Notes under the pieces: model-generated
The model's database searches: none
Told to the model about the DNA's origin: nothing
The model's input: only the letters and a program-made list of their open reading frames with translations
In this document: in pieces, positions 7,536 to 15,767 of the stretch
Position numbering within the stretch: position 1 is the first letter of the stretch
How the letters are laid out: every line of letters begins with the position of its first letter
Program-made: the position numbers and the translations under genes
Assembly: GCA_964487605.1 (NCBI GenBank)
Contig: CAZARU010000009.1
Coordinates: forward strand, 1-64,000
Direction: 5' to 3'
Origin: JAJDAH01 sp964487605
GTDB lineage: Bacteria > Myxococcota_A > Polyangia > Polyangiales > Polyangiaceae
DNA: 64,000 bases

Positions 7536-8686
7536 GCGCGCTGTCGGGCCTCAAGGTCGTCGATCTCTCGGCCCTCGCGCCGGGCCCCTTCGCTTCGATG
7601 ATGCTCGCCGACTTCGGCGCGAACGTCATCGTCGTCGAGCCCGTGACCAGCGTCATCGACCCCGAGGACCACGACGCCCTCCGCAGCGCCCGTCGCTTCG
7701 CGCTCGGCCGCAACAAGCGGTCGATCTGCATCGACCTGAAGCGACCCGAAGGGCGCGATCTGCTGCTCCGCCTCGCGGACGACGCGGACGTCGTGCTGGA
7801 GGGTTTCCGCCCCGGCGTGATGTCGCGCCTGGGCCTCGGATGGGAGGCGCTCCACCCGAGGAACCCGCGCCTGGTGTACTGCTCGCTCTCCGGTTACGGG
7901 CAGGACGGCCCCTACGCCCAGCGCGCCGGCCACGATCTCAACTACGCCGCGGTCGCGGGCGTCCTCGGCACGACCGGCCGCCCGGGCTCGGCCCCCGCCA
8001 TCCCCATGAACTTCCTGGCGGACTACGCGGGGGGAGGGCTGATGGCTGCCTACGCGATCGTCGTCGCGCTGCTTTCGCGGGAGAAGACGGGCGCCGGACA
8101 GTACGTGGACGTCGCGATGTCGGACGGCGCGCTGGCGCTCGCGACCAAGCTCGTCGGGCTGCTCGAGACGACCGGCGACGTCCCCCGCCCCGGTGCGCAC
8201 CGCATCAACGGCGGCATGCCGTACTACGACGTTCATCGGTGCCGCGACGGTCGATACCTCGCGGTCGGACCCCTGGAGCCACGGTTCTGGGCCAATCTCT
8301 GCGCGGCCGTCGGGTTGCCAGAGCTCGCGGGCTGCCAGCACGACGAGGCCCGGCGCGACGAGGTGCGCGCCGCGCTCGAGGCCCGCTTTGCCCAGCGGAC
8401 GCGCGACGAGTGGTTCGCAGCGCTGGGCGGCGCGGACGCGTGCGTGACGCCGGTCTACGATCTGGACGAGGCCCTGGACGACCCGCAGAACCTGCACCGC
8501 GGGATGGTGCCACACGTCGGCGAAGGTCCCGATCGCCACCGCATGGTGGGTATCGCGCCGAAGCTCGGCTCCACACCTGGCGCCATCGTGCGGCTGCCGC
8601 CGCTGCCGGGCGAGCACACCGACGAGGTGCTACGCGAGCTCGGTGCCGACGTCGCGGCGCTGCGGCGCGCCGGCGTGGTCGCCTGA
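7532..8686 (+). CDS. Alpha-methylacyl-CoA racemase, class III CoA-transferase fold
   Basis: A CaiB/BaiF-fold protein of 384 residues. The racemase triad is conserved: H134 in RAGHDLNY, D164 in NFLADYAGG and E249 in AVGPLEPRF. These sit at a constant offset of +8 from the mycobacterial enzyme's H126/D156/E241, which favours racemase over CoA transfer. The enzyme interconverts 2R and 2S branched acyl-CoA esters so that they can enter beta-oxidation. The GTG at 7532 overlaps the anti-sigma stop as GTGA, so it is the third gene of a sigma/anti-sigma/racemase operon. This suggests the sigma factor responds to, or controls, lipid catabolism, which is inference. Confidence 0.85.
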   Translation: MSALSGLKVVDLSALAPGPFASMMLADFGANVIVVEPVTSVIDPEDHDALRSARRFALGRNKRSICIDLKRPEGRDLLLRLADDADVVLEGFRPGVMSRLGLGWEALHPRNPRLVYCSLSGYGQDGPYAQRAGHDLNYAAVAGVLGTTGRPGSAPAIPMNFLADYAGGGLMAAYAIVVALLSREKTGAGQYVDVAMSDGALALATKLVGLLETTGDVPRPGAHRINGGMPYYDVHRCRDGRYLAVGPLEPRFWANLCAAVGLPELAGCQHDEARRDEVRAALEARFAQRTRDEWFAALGGADACVTPVYDLDEALDDPQNLHRGMVPHVGEGPDRHRMVGIAPKLGSTPGAIVRLPPLPGEHTDEVLRELGADVAALRRAGVVA

Positions 8687-8712
8687 CCGGTGCGCGCTCT
8701 TCCGCGCTCGCG

Positions 8713-9165
8713 TCACGCGTTCTCGTCGTGCTGATGCACACCGCGGCGCAGCGCCGCGAAGAGCTTCTCGAGCCGCTCGACGCCGACCAGGACGGCCAGG
8801 GTGACCGCCGTGAGCGCCACCGCCATCGCGTGCAGGTCCTGTCCGACGGCGGCCCCTATGGCGGCGAGCACCCAGATGACCGCGGCTGATGTCACGCCTC
8901 GAACGGTAGTGCCTCCCGAGAGGATGACTCCGCCGCCGAGGAAGCCGATCCCGGTGATGAGCTGCCCGAGAACCCGAGAAGGGTCGACCGAACCCCCGAG
9001 CGTCGCGCCCACGCGCAGGAACATCACGGTGCCCAGGCAAATGAGGATGCTCGTCCGAATCCCGGCGGGCTTGCCGCGGATCTGGCGCTCGAGGCCGATG
9101 GCGGCGCCGCAGCCGATGGCGACCCCCAGGCGGATCCAGAACGCGGCTTGGAGCGGATCGTCCAC
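8713..9165 (-). CDS. MgtC/SapB family membrane protein
   Basis: This 150-residue protein has four transmembrane segments and the MgtC/SapB signature: GAAIGLERQIRGKPAGIRTS near the N-terminus and GIGFLGGGVILSGG in the middle. It has only the membrane domain, without the C-terminal ACT-like domain of Salmonella MgtC. Family members affect Mg2+ homeostasis and bind membrane partners such as F-ATPase; a transport role is not established. The GTG at 9165 starts MDDPLQAAFWIRL. It converges with the racemase gene with 26 bp between them and stands alone. Confidence 0.85.
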   Translation of the reverse strand: MDDPLQAAFWIRLGVAIGCGAAIGLERQIRGKPAGIRTSILICLGTVMFLRVGATLGGSVDPSRVLGQLITGIGFLGGGVILSGGTTVRGVTSAAVIWVLAAIGAAVGQDLHAMAVALTAVTLAVLVGVERLEKLFAALRRGVHQHDENA

Positions 9166-9234
9166 GAGACTCGCGATCGATCGGGCGGCTCGCGCGCGTG
9201 GGCCAAGTTCCGCGCGCCGCCGCCCGGCGACGCT

Positions 9235-11346
9235 TCACTCTACCGCGCCCGCCGTGCACCCGGACGACGGACGCGCCGCGCCCGTCTGGTCGAAGGGCGG
9301 GCACGCGGTACCGACCCCACGCGCCGGGCTGCCCGTGCTGGGTGCGAGCGTCGGCGCGGCGCCCCCGTTGTCCCCGAGCGGCCCGAGATCCGCGTCGGCC
9401 CAGGTGATGCCGTTCGTGCAGGGGTTGTCGTCCTGAGTGCTGGGCTGGCCGTTCTCGTCGGTGCGCTTTCGAGGCCACTGCAGGTTGTTCGACCCCGCCA
9501 GCGGTGCGCTCACGTTGCACGTCATGGGCGTCCAGGGATGCGTGTCCTTGTTGTCGAGGAACACCGTGTTGTCCACGCTGAAACCACCACCGGAAATGGC
9601 ACCTCCGAAGTACGCGGCCATCGCGGTGGCGTCGTAGCCACCGATGGCCTCGTTCTCGGCGAAGGTGCAGTTTCGTACCGAGCCCGGACCGTTGTAGACG
9701 AGCCCTCCTCCGAGGGCGCGCGTCACTCGATTCCGGTAGAGCGTGGAGTTCGTCATGTCGAGCGTGCTGCCGTGCGCCCCCGCGTGCAGACGCACCGCAC
9801 CGCCGATGCCGTTCGCCGTGTTGTTGGCGAAGGTCGTGCCCCGAATCACGAGGTCCATGTCCTGCGTGTAGATGCCGCTGCCCCCGTCCTCGGTGTGGTT
9901 GCCGTCGAAATGACATCGGTCGAACGTCATCGTCTCCCGCTGGGAGTTCGGCGTCCTGAACACGCCGCCGAGCGCGCCGCCGGTGTTGTTCACGAACGTC
10001 ACGCCGCAGAACTCGACCCGCGCCACGGAGCCCCCGTCGATCACGACGGCAGCGCCGTTGCCGCCCGCGCCCCCCTGGAAGTCGTGGTTGAACGGCGGGC
10101 ACTCGCTGGCGCCGCCGAAGTTCGCCCCGGTCCCGCTCGCGACGTTCCCCTCGAACCGCGTGTTCACGAAGATGCCGTCCGACTGCAGCAACCCGACTCC
10201 GCCACCGTTGGAGCCTTCGTTGCCCTCGAACACGCTGCCGACGACGACCACCTCCTTGCTGCCCAGCGCGTAGATGCCGCCGCCACCGGTGTCCGGACCC
10301 GGCGTCGAGGCCTTGTTGTTCCGGAACACCGTGTCGATGACGTGAAGAACGCCGTCGCGGACGAAGATCGCCCCGCCCTGACCGTCCTTGTAGCCGTGAG
10401 CGCAGCGCGGCTTCGTCGGATCCTGCGCCGTGAAGTCGCTCGCGGGGGCTTCGGCGTTCTGAAGGGTGAGGCGCTGCACGGTGAACACGGTGTCCACGGC
10501 CCGGTAGTTCGGTGAGTAGAACCTGAAGATGCGCGTCCGGTTGCCCGACGTGCGGCCGCCGTCGAGCGTCACGACACCGCCGCCATCCACGGTGACGTCC
10601 CTGTCGATGGGCACGTCGATGGTGGTCGCGATCGCGATGGTGGTGGGCCCGCCGCAGTCGAACGTCACCTTGCCCCCTGCGGTCACGGCAGCGCGGAGCG
10701 CAGCCTCGGTGCACGACGCCGCGGATCCGGTGCCGACGACCCGATCGGGCGACGACGTGTCGACGAGCGCCAGGGGCGCGGTGCATGTCGCTGCGGGGGG
10801 ATCGGGTGGCGGTCCGCCATCGCCGCCACCCGTTCCGGTGCTGCCCGCGGAACCCGCGCCGCCGGCCGTCCCCGCGCTCCCCGAGGCTCCGCCGACACCC
10901 GCCGACCCGGCGCTCCCCGAGCTTCCGGCGCTGCCCGCCGACCCGGCGGCGCCCGCGGAGCCTGCGCTGCCCCCGGCGCCGCTCGGTTCGCAGCGTCCGG
11001 CGTCGCATCGCTCGCTGCCGCCGCAGGCCTGCCCGCACGCACCGCAGTGGCGGGCATCCGTCGTCGTGTCGACGCACGACCGCCCACACGGCTCGAGTCC
11101 GCCGTCACACGAAGAGGCGCACGCGCCAGCGGAGCAGAAGAGCGCCGCCGCACAGCTCGTGCCACACGCTCCGCAGTGATCCGGGTTCGTGGCGAGGGAC
11201 GTGCACGCGCCGGCGCAGCGGGTCTCGCCCACGCGGCAGTCGGGCGCGCCTCCACCCTCATCGTCGCCGCCGCAGCTCACCGCCGCAGAGAGCGAGACGG
11301 ACAAGAGGAGCGCTCCACCGAAGCGCGCGTGAGTTTGCCGGTTCAT
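9235..11346 (-). CDS. Lipoprotein, Cys-rich modules plus right-handed beta-helix, choice-of-anchor Q end
   Basis: This is a 703-residue surface lipoprotein. The signal peptide ends at a lipobox cysteine (SAAVSC). Two eight-cysteine modules follow (CRVGETRCAGAC to CSAGAC, then the CGGLEPCGRSC type). Next is a Gly/Ser/Ala linker, then a parallel beta-helix from about residue 250 with repeats such as GGAIFVRDGVLHVIDTVF and GNEGSNGGGVGLL. The C-terminus (LGPLGDNGGAAPTLAP...GSPARGVG...GAVE) is a choice-of-anchor Q motif. Beta-helices of this kind bind or cleave polysaccharides, or only adhere. Start: ATG at 11346 with GGAGG seven bases upstream and a TATACT hexamer 18 bases upstream. Confidence 0.85.
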   Translation of the reverse strand: MNRQTHARFGGALLLSVSLSAAVSCGGDDEGGGAPDCRVGETRCAGACTSLATNPDHCGACGTSCAAALFCSAGACASSCDGGLEPCGRSCVDTTTDARHCGACGQACGGSERCDAGRCEPSGAGGSAGSAGAAGSAGSAGSSGSAGSAGVGGASGSAGTAGGAGSAGSTGTGGGDGGPPPDPPAATCTAPLALVDTSSPDRVVGTGSAASCTEAALRAAVTAGGKVTFDCGGPTTIAIATTIDVPIDRDVTVDGGGVVTLDGGRTSGNRTRIFRFYSPNYRAVDTVFTVQRLTLQNAEAPASDFTAQDPTKPRCAHGYKDGQGGAIFVRDGVLHVIDTVFRNNKASTPGPDTGGGGIYALGSKEVVVVGSVFEGNEGSNGGGVGLLQSDGIFVNTRFEGNVASGTGANFGGASECPPFNHDFQGGAGGNGAAVVIDGGSVARVEFCGVTFVNNTGGALGGVFRTPNSQRETMTFDRCHFDGNHTEDGGSGIYTQDMDLVIRGTTFANNTANGIGGAVRLHAGAHGSTLDMTNSTLYRNRVTRALGGGLVYNGPGSVRNCTFAENEAIGGYDATAMAAYFGGAISGGGFSVDNTVFLDNKDTHPWTPMTCNVSAPLAGSNNLQWPRKRTDENGQPSTQDDNPCTNGITWADADLGPLGDNGGAAPTLAPSTGSPARGVGTACPPFDQTGAARPSSGCTAGAVE

Positions 11347-11364
11347 CGTCTTGCCTCCGCGGGG

Positions 11365-11370
11365 AGTATA
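11365..11370 (-). promoter_or_regulatory. -10 element TATACT with short leader and GGAGG
   Basis: TATACT on the minus strand lies 18 bases before the ATG at 11346, and GGAGG (11354-11358) sits between them. This is a normal leadered start, in contrast to the leaderless pattern seen at many other genes here. It occupies the 64-bp gap after the thioesterase gene. Confidence 0.5.
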
Positions 11371-11410
11371 CGCTCGCGGCGTTCGGGTGGCGTCCCCGTC
11401 GAGCGTACCG

Positions 11411-11827
11411 TCAGCCACTGCGGCGCGTGACGTTCCAGATCCCCTGGGCCACGGCGATCTCGGTGCCGCCGGCCACGAGGGTCGCGCGGCCGAAGGCGAG
11501 ACGGCGACCGCGCCGCGTGACCGTGCCGCTCGCGACGACATCCTCGACGCCCGCAGGCGCCAGAAACTGCACCGCCAGGTCCACGGTCGCGACGACTTCG
11601 CCTTCGGCAGTGGTCGTCGCCACGGCGATGCTGATCGCCGCGTCCGCGAGGCTCATGAGCGCGCCTCCGTGTATTCCCCCGTAGAGCTGCGTGATCTCCG
11701 GAGAGAATCGCAGGGTGACGATGGACGTACCAGTGGCGTCGGAGCGCGCCGTCATTCCGAGGTGCCCGTAGTACGGAGCTCGCTCGAACGCCCTGCAGAT
11801 CTCGGTGCGGCGCTCGTGGTCGTTCAC
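11411..11827 (-). CDS. Hotdog-fold acyl-CoA thioesterase, PaaI-like
   Basis: This 138-residue hotdog protein has the PaaI/4HBT signature GGIHGGALMSLADAAISIA (50-68), where the acidic residue of LAD is the usual catalytic position. TVDLAVQFLAPAG forms the next strand. It should hydrolyse acyl-CoA thioesters, probably small aromatic, alicyclic or short-chain ones. The GTG start at 11827 overlaps the stop of the upstream acyl-CoA synthetase by 4 bp, so the two are translated from one mRNA. Such a partner often rescues CoA from dead-end thioesters. Confidence 0.85.
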   Translation of the reverse strand: MNDHERRTEICRAFERAPYYGHLGMTARSDATGTSIVTLRFSPEITQLYGGIHGGALMSLADAAISIAVATTTAEGEVVATVDLAVQFLAPAGVEDVVASGTVTRRGRRLAFGRATLVAGGTEIAVAQGIWNVTRRSG

Positions 11828-13524
11828 GGCTCGCCCCCGGAGCCATGCCGCAGGCCGTACCGTTCATCGGCGCCGGGCGCGCGCAGGTCGGCGCGACGGG
11901 TCTTGCCCGTCACGGTCCGGGGAAGCTCGCGGGCGAAGACGATGATGCGAGGGTACTCGTACGCGGCGAGCTGATGCTTCACGTAGCGCTGGATCTGGTC
12001 GACCATCCCGGCGCCAGCGGGGAAGCCCGGCTTGAGGACGACGAACGCCTTCACGACGCTTCCTCGTTCCTGGTCTGGAGCCGGCACCACCGCGCACTCC
12101 GCGACGGCGGGATGGCGCTCGAGCGTCGCCTCCACGTCCGTCGGACCGATCCGATACCCGGAGCTGTTGAACAGATCGTCGTTGCGCCCCACGTACCAGA
12201 AGTACCCGTCCGCATCGCGCCGCGCGACGTCGCCCGTCACGAACCAATCTCCGCGGAAGCGCTGCGCGGTGCCTTCGTCGTCGCTCCAGTACCCGAGGAA
12301 CATGCCGGGATCGCCCCGCCGGATCGCGATCTCGCCCTCCCCGGCGCCCGTAACTTCGCGCTCACCGTCGAGCAACGTGACGTCGTGACCGGGGTACGGC
12401 TTTCCCATGGCGCCGGGCCGCACCTCGAAGAACGGTCCGCTCCCGATGGTCGCGCCCATCTCCGTCATGCCGTAGAGCTCGTAGACGCGACGGCCGAACG
12501 CGCGCCGCGCCCAGGAGTAGGTCTCGGCAGGGAGCGGCTCGCCGGCCGTGTGCACGCTGAAGACGTCGAGATCGTGGAGCGCGTCCTCCCCCACCGCCGC
12601 CTTCAGCTTGTGGAGCGCAGTCGGGGGCAGAAAGAGCGAGCGGACTCGGGCCCGCATCAGGAGCTCGAACACTCGAACGGGCTCGAACGCGTCGCGGCGA
12701 TGGGCGAGGACGGGACACCCGAACACCCACGGAGTCAGCACGCAGTCCACGAGGCCGCCGACCCAGGCCCAGTCGGCCGGGGTCCAGAAGGGCTGCCCCG
12801 ACGAGGGCCTATTCTCGAGCTGATGGATCAGCTCGAACGCCGGGAGGCGACCCGGCAGGAAGCGGTGCGCGTGCAGCGCCCCCTTCGGCAGGCCGGACGT
12901 GCCCGACGTGTAGATGATCATGGCGGGATCGTCCGCCGCGGTGTCGGCCCACTCGTCGAGCGGCGAGGCGACCCTCATGGCCGCCTCGAGCGACTCCGTG
13001 CCCGCGGGCGCCGAGTCGCAGCAGAGCACGCACTTCAGCTCCGGCAGGTCTCCGCGAAGCGCCGTGACGTGAGGTGCGAGGTCCTGTTCGGTGATGAGCA
13101 CCTTGGTCTGGCTCGCGCCCAGCCGGTGCAGCAGCGCGTCGGCGCGAAACAGCGGCGACAGGGGCACGCTGATGGCACCCATGCCGAGCACGGCCAGGTG
13201 CGCCATCGCGCACTCCGCCCTCTGCGGCAGGAACACCGCGACGCGATCGCCCGCCTCGACTCCGAGCGCCCGGAGGGCCCCCGCAAGGCGCAACGCTGCG
13301 GTCTGCAGCTCTTCGAACGTGTAGCGTCGAGCGCGCCACGCGTCGGGGTCCATCCGGCCTCGCGCGTCGATCTCGATCAGCGCGAGACGGTTGGCGCCGT
13401 CGGCGTGGAGACCGCAGGCGATCCGCGCGATGTTCAGGCGGCCGGGGATGCGCCAGCGATGGGCAGCCAGCACGTCGGCGTACGACGTGCTCGACCAGAC
13501 GATGCCGGACGAGACGGCCTGCAC
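11824..13524 (-). CDS. AMP-forming acyl-CoA synthetase, medium-chain or alicyclic acid type
   Basis: An ANL-family ligase of 566 residues that activates a carboxylic acid through an acyl-adenylate to the CoA thioester. The phosphate-binding loop is YTSGTSGLPKG (205-215), the nucleotide motif is YGMTEMG and the C-terminal catalytic lysine is in VTGKTRRADLR. The block FWTPADWAWVGG is typical of the medium-chain/benzoate/cyclohexanecarboxylate ligase branch, so it could supply CoA esters to the BadH-BadI route, but the substrate is not proven. The GTG at 13524 is chosen because conserved sequence begins shortly after it and TACGCT lies six bases upstream. It is divergent from the crotonase gene. 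Confidence 0.85.
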   Translation of the reverse strand: MQAVSSGIVWSSTSYADVLAAHRWRIPGRLNIARIACGLHADGANRLALIEIDARGRMDPDAWRARRYTFEELQTAALRLAGALRALGVEAGDRVAVFLPQRAECAMAHLAVLGMGAISVPLSPLFRADALLHRLGASQTKVLITEQDLAPHVTALRGDLPELKCVLCCDSAPAGTESLEAAMRVASPLDEWADTAADDPAMIIYTSGTSGLPKGALHAHRFLPGRLPAFELIHQLENRPSSGQPFWTPADWAWVGGLVDCVLTPWVFGCPVLAHRRDAFEPVRVFELLMRARVRSLFLPPTALHKLKAAVGEDALHDLDVFSVHTAGEPLPAETYSWARRAFGRRVYELYGMTEMGATIGSGPFFEVRPGAMGKPYPGHDVTLLDGEREVTGAGEGEIAIRRGDPGMFLGYWSDDEGTAQRFRGDWFVTGDVARRDADGYFWYVGRNDDLFNSSGYRIGPTDVEATLERHPAVAECAVVPAPDQERGSVVKAFVVLKPGFPAGAGMVDQIQRYVKHQLAAYEYPRIIVFARELPRTVTGKTRRADLRAPGADERYGLRHGSGGEP

Positions 13525-13530
13525 GGCGGC

Positions 13531-13536
13531 AGCGTA
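13531..13536 (-). promoter_or_regulatory. -10 element TACGCT of the acyl-CoA synthetase gene
   Basis: On the minus strand TACGCT ends six bases before the GTG at 13524, consistent with a leaderless transcript. A perfect 10-bp palindrome lies directly upstream at 13539-13548. Confidence 0.5.
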
Positions 13537-13538
13537 GC

Positions 13539-13548
13539 GTGTCGACAC
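13539..13548. promoter_or_regulatory. Perfect palindrome GTGTCGACAC, operator candidate
   Basis: GTGTCGACAC is its own reverse complement and sits two bases upstream of the -10 hexamer, inside the promoter spacer of the acyl-CoA synthetase gene. This is a typical position for a TetR-type repressor of acyl-CoA catabolism. It also contains a SalI-type hexamer, so chance is possible. Confidence 0.35.
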
Positions 13549-13660
13549 CACCGAGCACAGGGGGCGCGCGGAGCCTTCGGCTCGCGGCCGGCGCCTCCTC
13601 CCGACCTCGAACGCGCGAGCGACCCTTGGGAATGCCCTTTCGCGCCCCGCGACACGCCCG

Positions 13661-13666
13661 TACAGT
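13661..13666 (+). promoter_or_regulatory. -10 element TACAGT of the crotonase/CoA-transferase pair
   Basis: TACAGT ends six bases before the ATG at 13673, mirroring the arrangement on the divergent side of this 148-bp intergenic region. Confidence 0.5.
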
Positions 13667-13672
13667 CCGCCC

Positions 13673-14455
13673 ATGGCCGGCGAGATTCGGACCGAAACGG
13701 ACGGTGCGGTCGGCACGATCGTGTTCGACCATCCCGAGCGCCGCAACGCGATCAGCGTCGACATGTGGCGCCAGCTCCCCCTGGCCGTCGCGCGCCTCGC
13801 GGACGACGCGACCGTTCGCGTCGTCGTCCTGCGCGGCGCGGGCGACGTGGCCTTCGTCGCGGGCGCCGACATCTCGGAGTTCCAGTCGTCGCGCTCCGGC
13901 GACAGCGCGCTTCGGTACGACGCCGACAGCGCGGTGGCGTTCCTCGCCCTTCAGAACCTCGAGAAGCCGCTGATCGCGTCCATCCACGGCTTCTGCATCG
14001 GCGGCGGCGTCGCCATCGCGCTCACCGCCGATCTGCGCTACGCGTCCGAGGACGCGAAGCTGGGGATCCCCGCCGCGCGCCTCGGACTCGGGTATCACCT
14101 CCAGGGCGTGGAGTCCCTGGTGAACGTCGTGGGGTACTCGCGCGCGAAGGAGATCTTCTACACGGCGCGCCGCTTCACGGCAGCCGAGGCGCTGCGCATG
14201 GGCCTGCTGAATGACGTCTTCGCGAAGGCCGAGCTCGACCAGCGAGTGCGAGACATCGCCGAGCAGATCGCGGACAACGCTCCCCTGACCCTCAGGTGCC
14301 TCAAGATTTCCGCCCGGGAGCTCGCCAAGCCCGCCCCGCAGCGCGACTACGACGCCGTGAACCGGGCGCTCGGCGCTTGCTTCCAGAGCTCCGACTACCT
14401 GGAAGGCGTGCGCGCGTTCCTGGAGAAGCGTCCGCCGAGGTTCGAGGGGAAGTGA
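13673..14455 (+). CDS. Crotonase-family protein, enoyl-CoA hydratase/isomerase-like
   Basis: This 260-residue protein has the crotonase fold with oxyanion-hole motifs VAGADISEF (62-70) and GFCIGGGVAIAL (106-117). Ordinary hydratases use two glutamates. Here the first position is alanine (A134 in GIPAARLG), while the second is kept (E160 in SRAKEIF). One-glutamate members are usually isomerases or other crotonase enzymes, so simple 2-enoyl-CoA hydratase is doubtful. The next gene, a class III CoA-transferase, overlaps by 4 bp. The gene is divergent from the acyl-CoA synthetase/thioesterase pair, and the four probably serve one acid-degradation route. Confidence 0.85.
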   Translation: MAGEIRTETDGAVGTIVFDHPERRNAISVDMWRQLPLAVARLADDATVRVVVLRGAGDVAFVAGADISEFQSSRSGDSALRYDADSAVAFLALQNLEKPLIASIHGFCIGGGVAIALTADLRYASEDAKLGIPAARLGLGYHLQGVESLVNVVGYSRAKEIFYTARRFTAAEALRMGLLNDVFAKAELDQRVRDIAEQIADNAPLTLRCLKISARELAKPAPQRDYDAVNRALGACFQSSDYLEGVRAFLEKRPPRFEGK

Positions 14456-15660
14456 GCGCTCGGCACGACGACACCGTGGCCCCGGGGCCCCTCGCCGGCG
14501 TTCGTGTGCTCGACCTCACCCGGTACCTGGCCGGCCCGTTCTGCACCATGCTGCTGGCCGACTACGGCGCCGACGTCGTGAAGCTGGAGTCTCCCCGGGG
14601 GCGCGAGTTTCGGATCCCCGGCAGCGAGCGCGACTCCTACTTCTTTCTGTCGAGCAACCGCGGCAAGCGCTCGGCGACCGTGGACCTGCACCGACCCGGA
14701 GCGCGCGACCTGGTGCTTCGGCTCCTGCCGAACTTCGACGTCCTGGTCGAGAACTTCCGTCCGAAGGTGATGCAGGAGCTCGGGCTCGGCGCCCACGAAC
14801 TCCTCGAGCGCCAGCCGAGGCTCGTGTACGCGGGGATCTCGGGCTTCGGCGCCGACGGGCCGTACCGCGATCGGCCGGGCTTCGATCAGATCGCTCAGGG
14901 GATGAGCGGGTTCATGAGCCTGACGGGCACGACCGAGACCGGCCCGACGCGCGCTGGGATCGCCATCGCCGACCTGCTGGGCGGCATCTTCGCCGCTCAC
15001 GGCATTCAGCTCGCGTTGCTGCATCGCGAGAAGACCGGGCAGGGTCAGATCGTCGGCACCTCGCTCCTCGAGGCGATGGTCAGCGTGCTCTCGTGGGGCG
15101 CCGGCATGTACTTCGAGAACGGAACGCCACCGAGCGTCGCCGGCCACCACCACCCGCTCGCGTCCCCCTATGGCCGGTTCCGGGCAAAGGACGGCTACCT
15201 CAACGTCGCTGCGGGGAACGACGCCATGTGGAAGAAGCTGGCCAGGGCCCTCGGTCGCGATGATCTGACGACGGACCCGAGATTCTCGCACTCGATCGGG
15301 CGGCTTCAGAGTCGCGACGAACTCACGTCGGAAGTCGAAGCCGTGCTGGCGACGGCGCCCGTCGAGCACTGGATCGCCGTGCTCAACGACGCCGGCGTGC
15401 CGGCGGGCCCGGTGCTCGACGTGAAGCAGGTGTTCGAGGATCCTCAGGTGCTCGCCCGCAACTTGCTCGTGGAGCTGCCGCACCCCGAGGTGGGCACCTT
15501 CCGAACGACCGGACTTCCCGTGAACCTGAGCGCGTCGCCCGGCGCCATAAGACGGCGCCCGCCGCTGCTGGGCGAGCACACGGATGAAGTGCTGTCGGAA
15601 GCGGGGTTCACCTCGCCGGAGATCGCCGAGCTTCGCGCCGCCGGAGTCGTCGGCGGCTGA
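14452..15660 (+). CDS. Class III CoA-transferase, CaiB/BaiF family
   Basis: A 402-residue CoA-transferase with the N-terminal signature VRVLDLTRYLAGPFC and LLADYGADVVKLE, and the conserved catalytic-region aspartate in RPGFDQIAQG (D145). The racemase His-Asp pair is not present at this position (FD instead of HD), which separates it from the 7532 racemase. It would move CoA between a donor such as succinyl-CoA and a free acid by an aspartyl-CoA intermediate. The GTG at 14452 overlaps the crotonase stop (GTGA). The acceptor acid is unknown. Confidence 0.85.
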   Translation: MSARHDDTVAPGPLAGVRVLDLTRYLAGPFCTMLLADYGADVVKLESPRGREFRIPGSERDSYFFLSSNRGKRSATVDLHRPGARDLVLRLLPNFDVLVENFRPKVMQELGLGAHELLERQPRLVYAGISGFGADGPYRDRPGFDQIAQGMSGFMSLTGTTETGPTRAGIAIADLLGGIFAAHGIQLALLHREKTGQGQIVGTSLLEAMVSVLSWGAGMYFENGTPPSVAGHHHPLASPYGRFRAKDGYLNVAAGNDAMWKKLARALGRDDLTTDPRFSHSIGRLQSRDELTSEVEAVLATAPVEHWIAVLNDAGVPAGPVLDVKQVFEDPQVLARNLLVELPHPEVGTFRTTGLPVNLSASPGAIRRRPPLLGEHTDEVLSEAGFTSPEIAELRAAGVVGG

Positions 15661-15767
15661 CGAGCACAGTTCCGAGCACGGGCGTTCGCGACTCGAACGT
15701 CGGGGAGGCGCGCTGGCCAGATCGCACGAAGATCTGCTATCGATGAAGGAGCGCTCCGAAGAAAACG

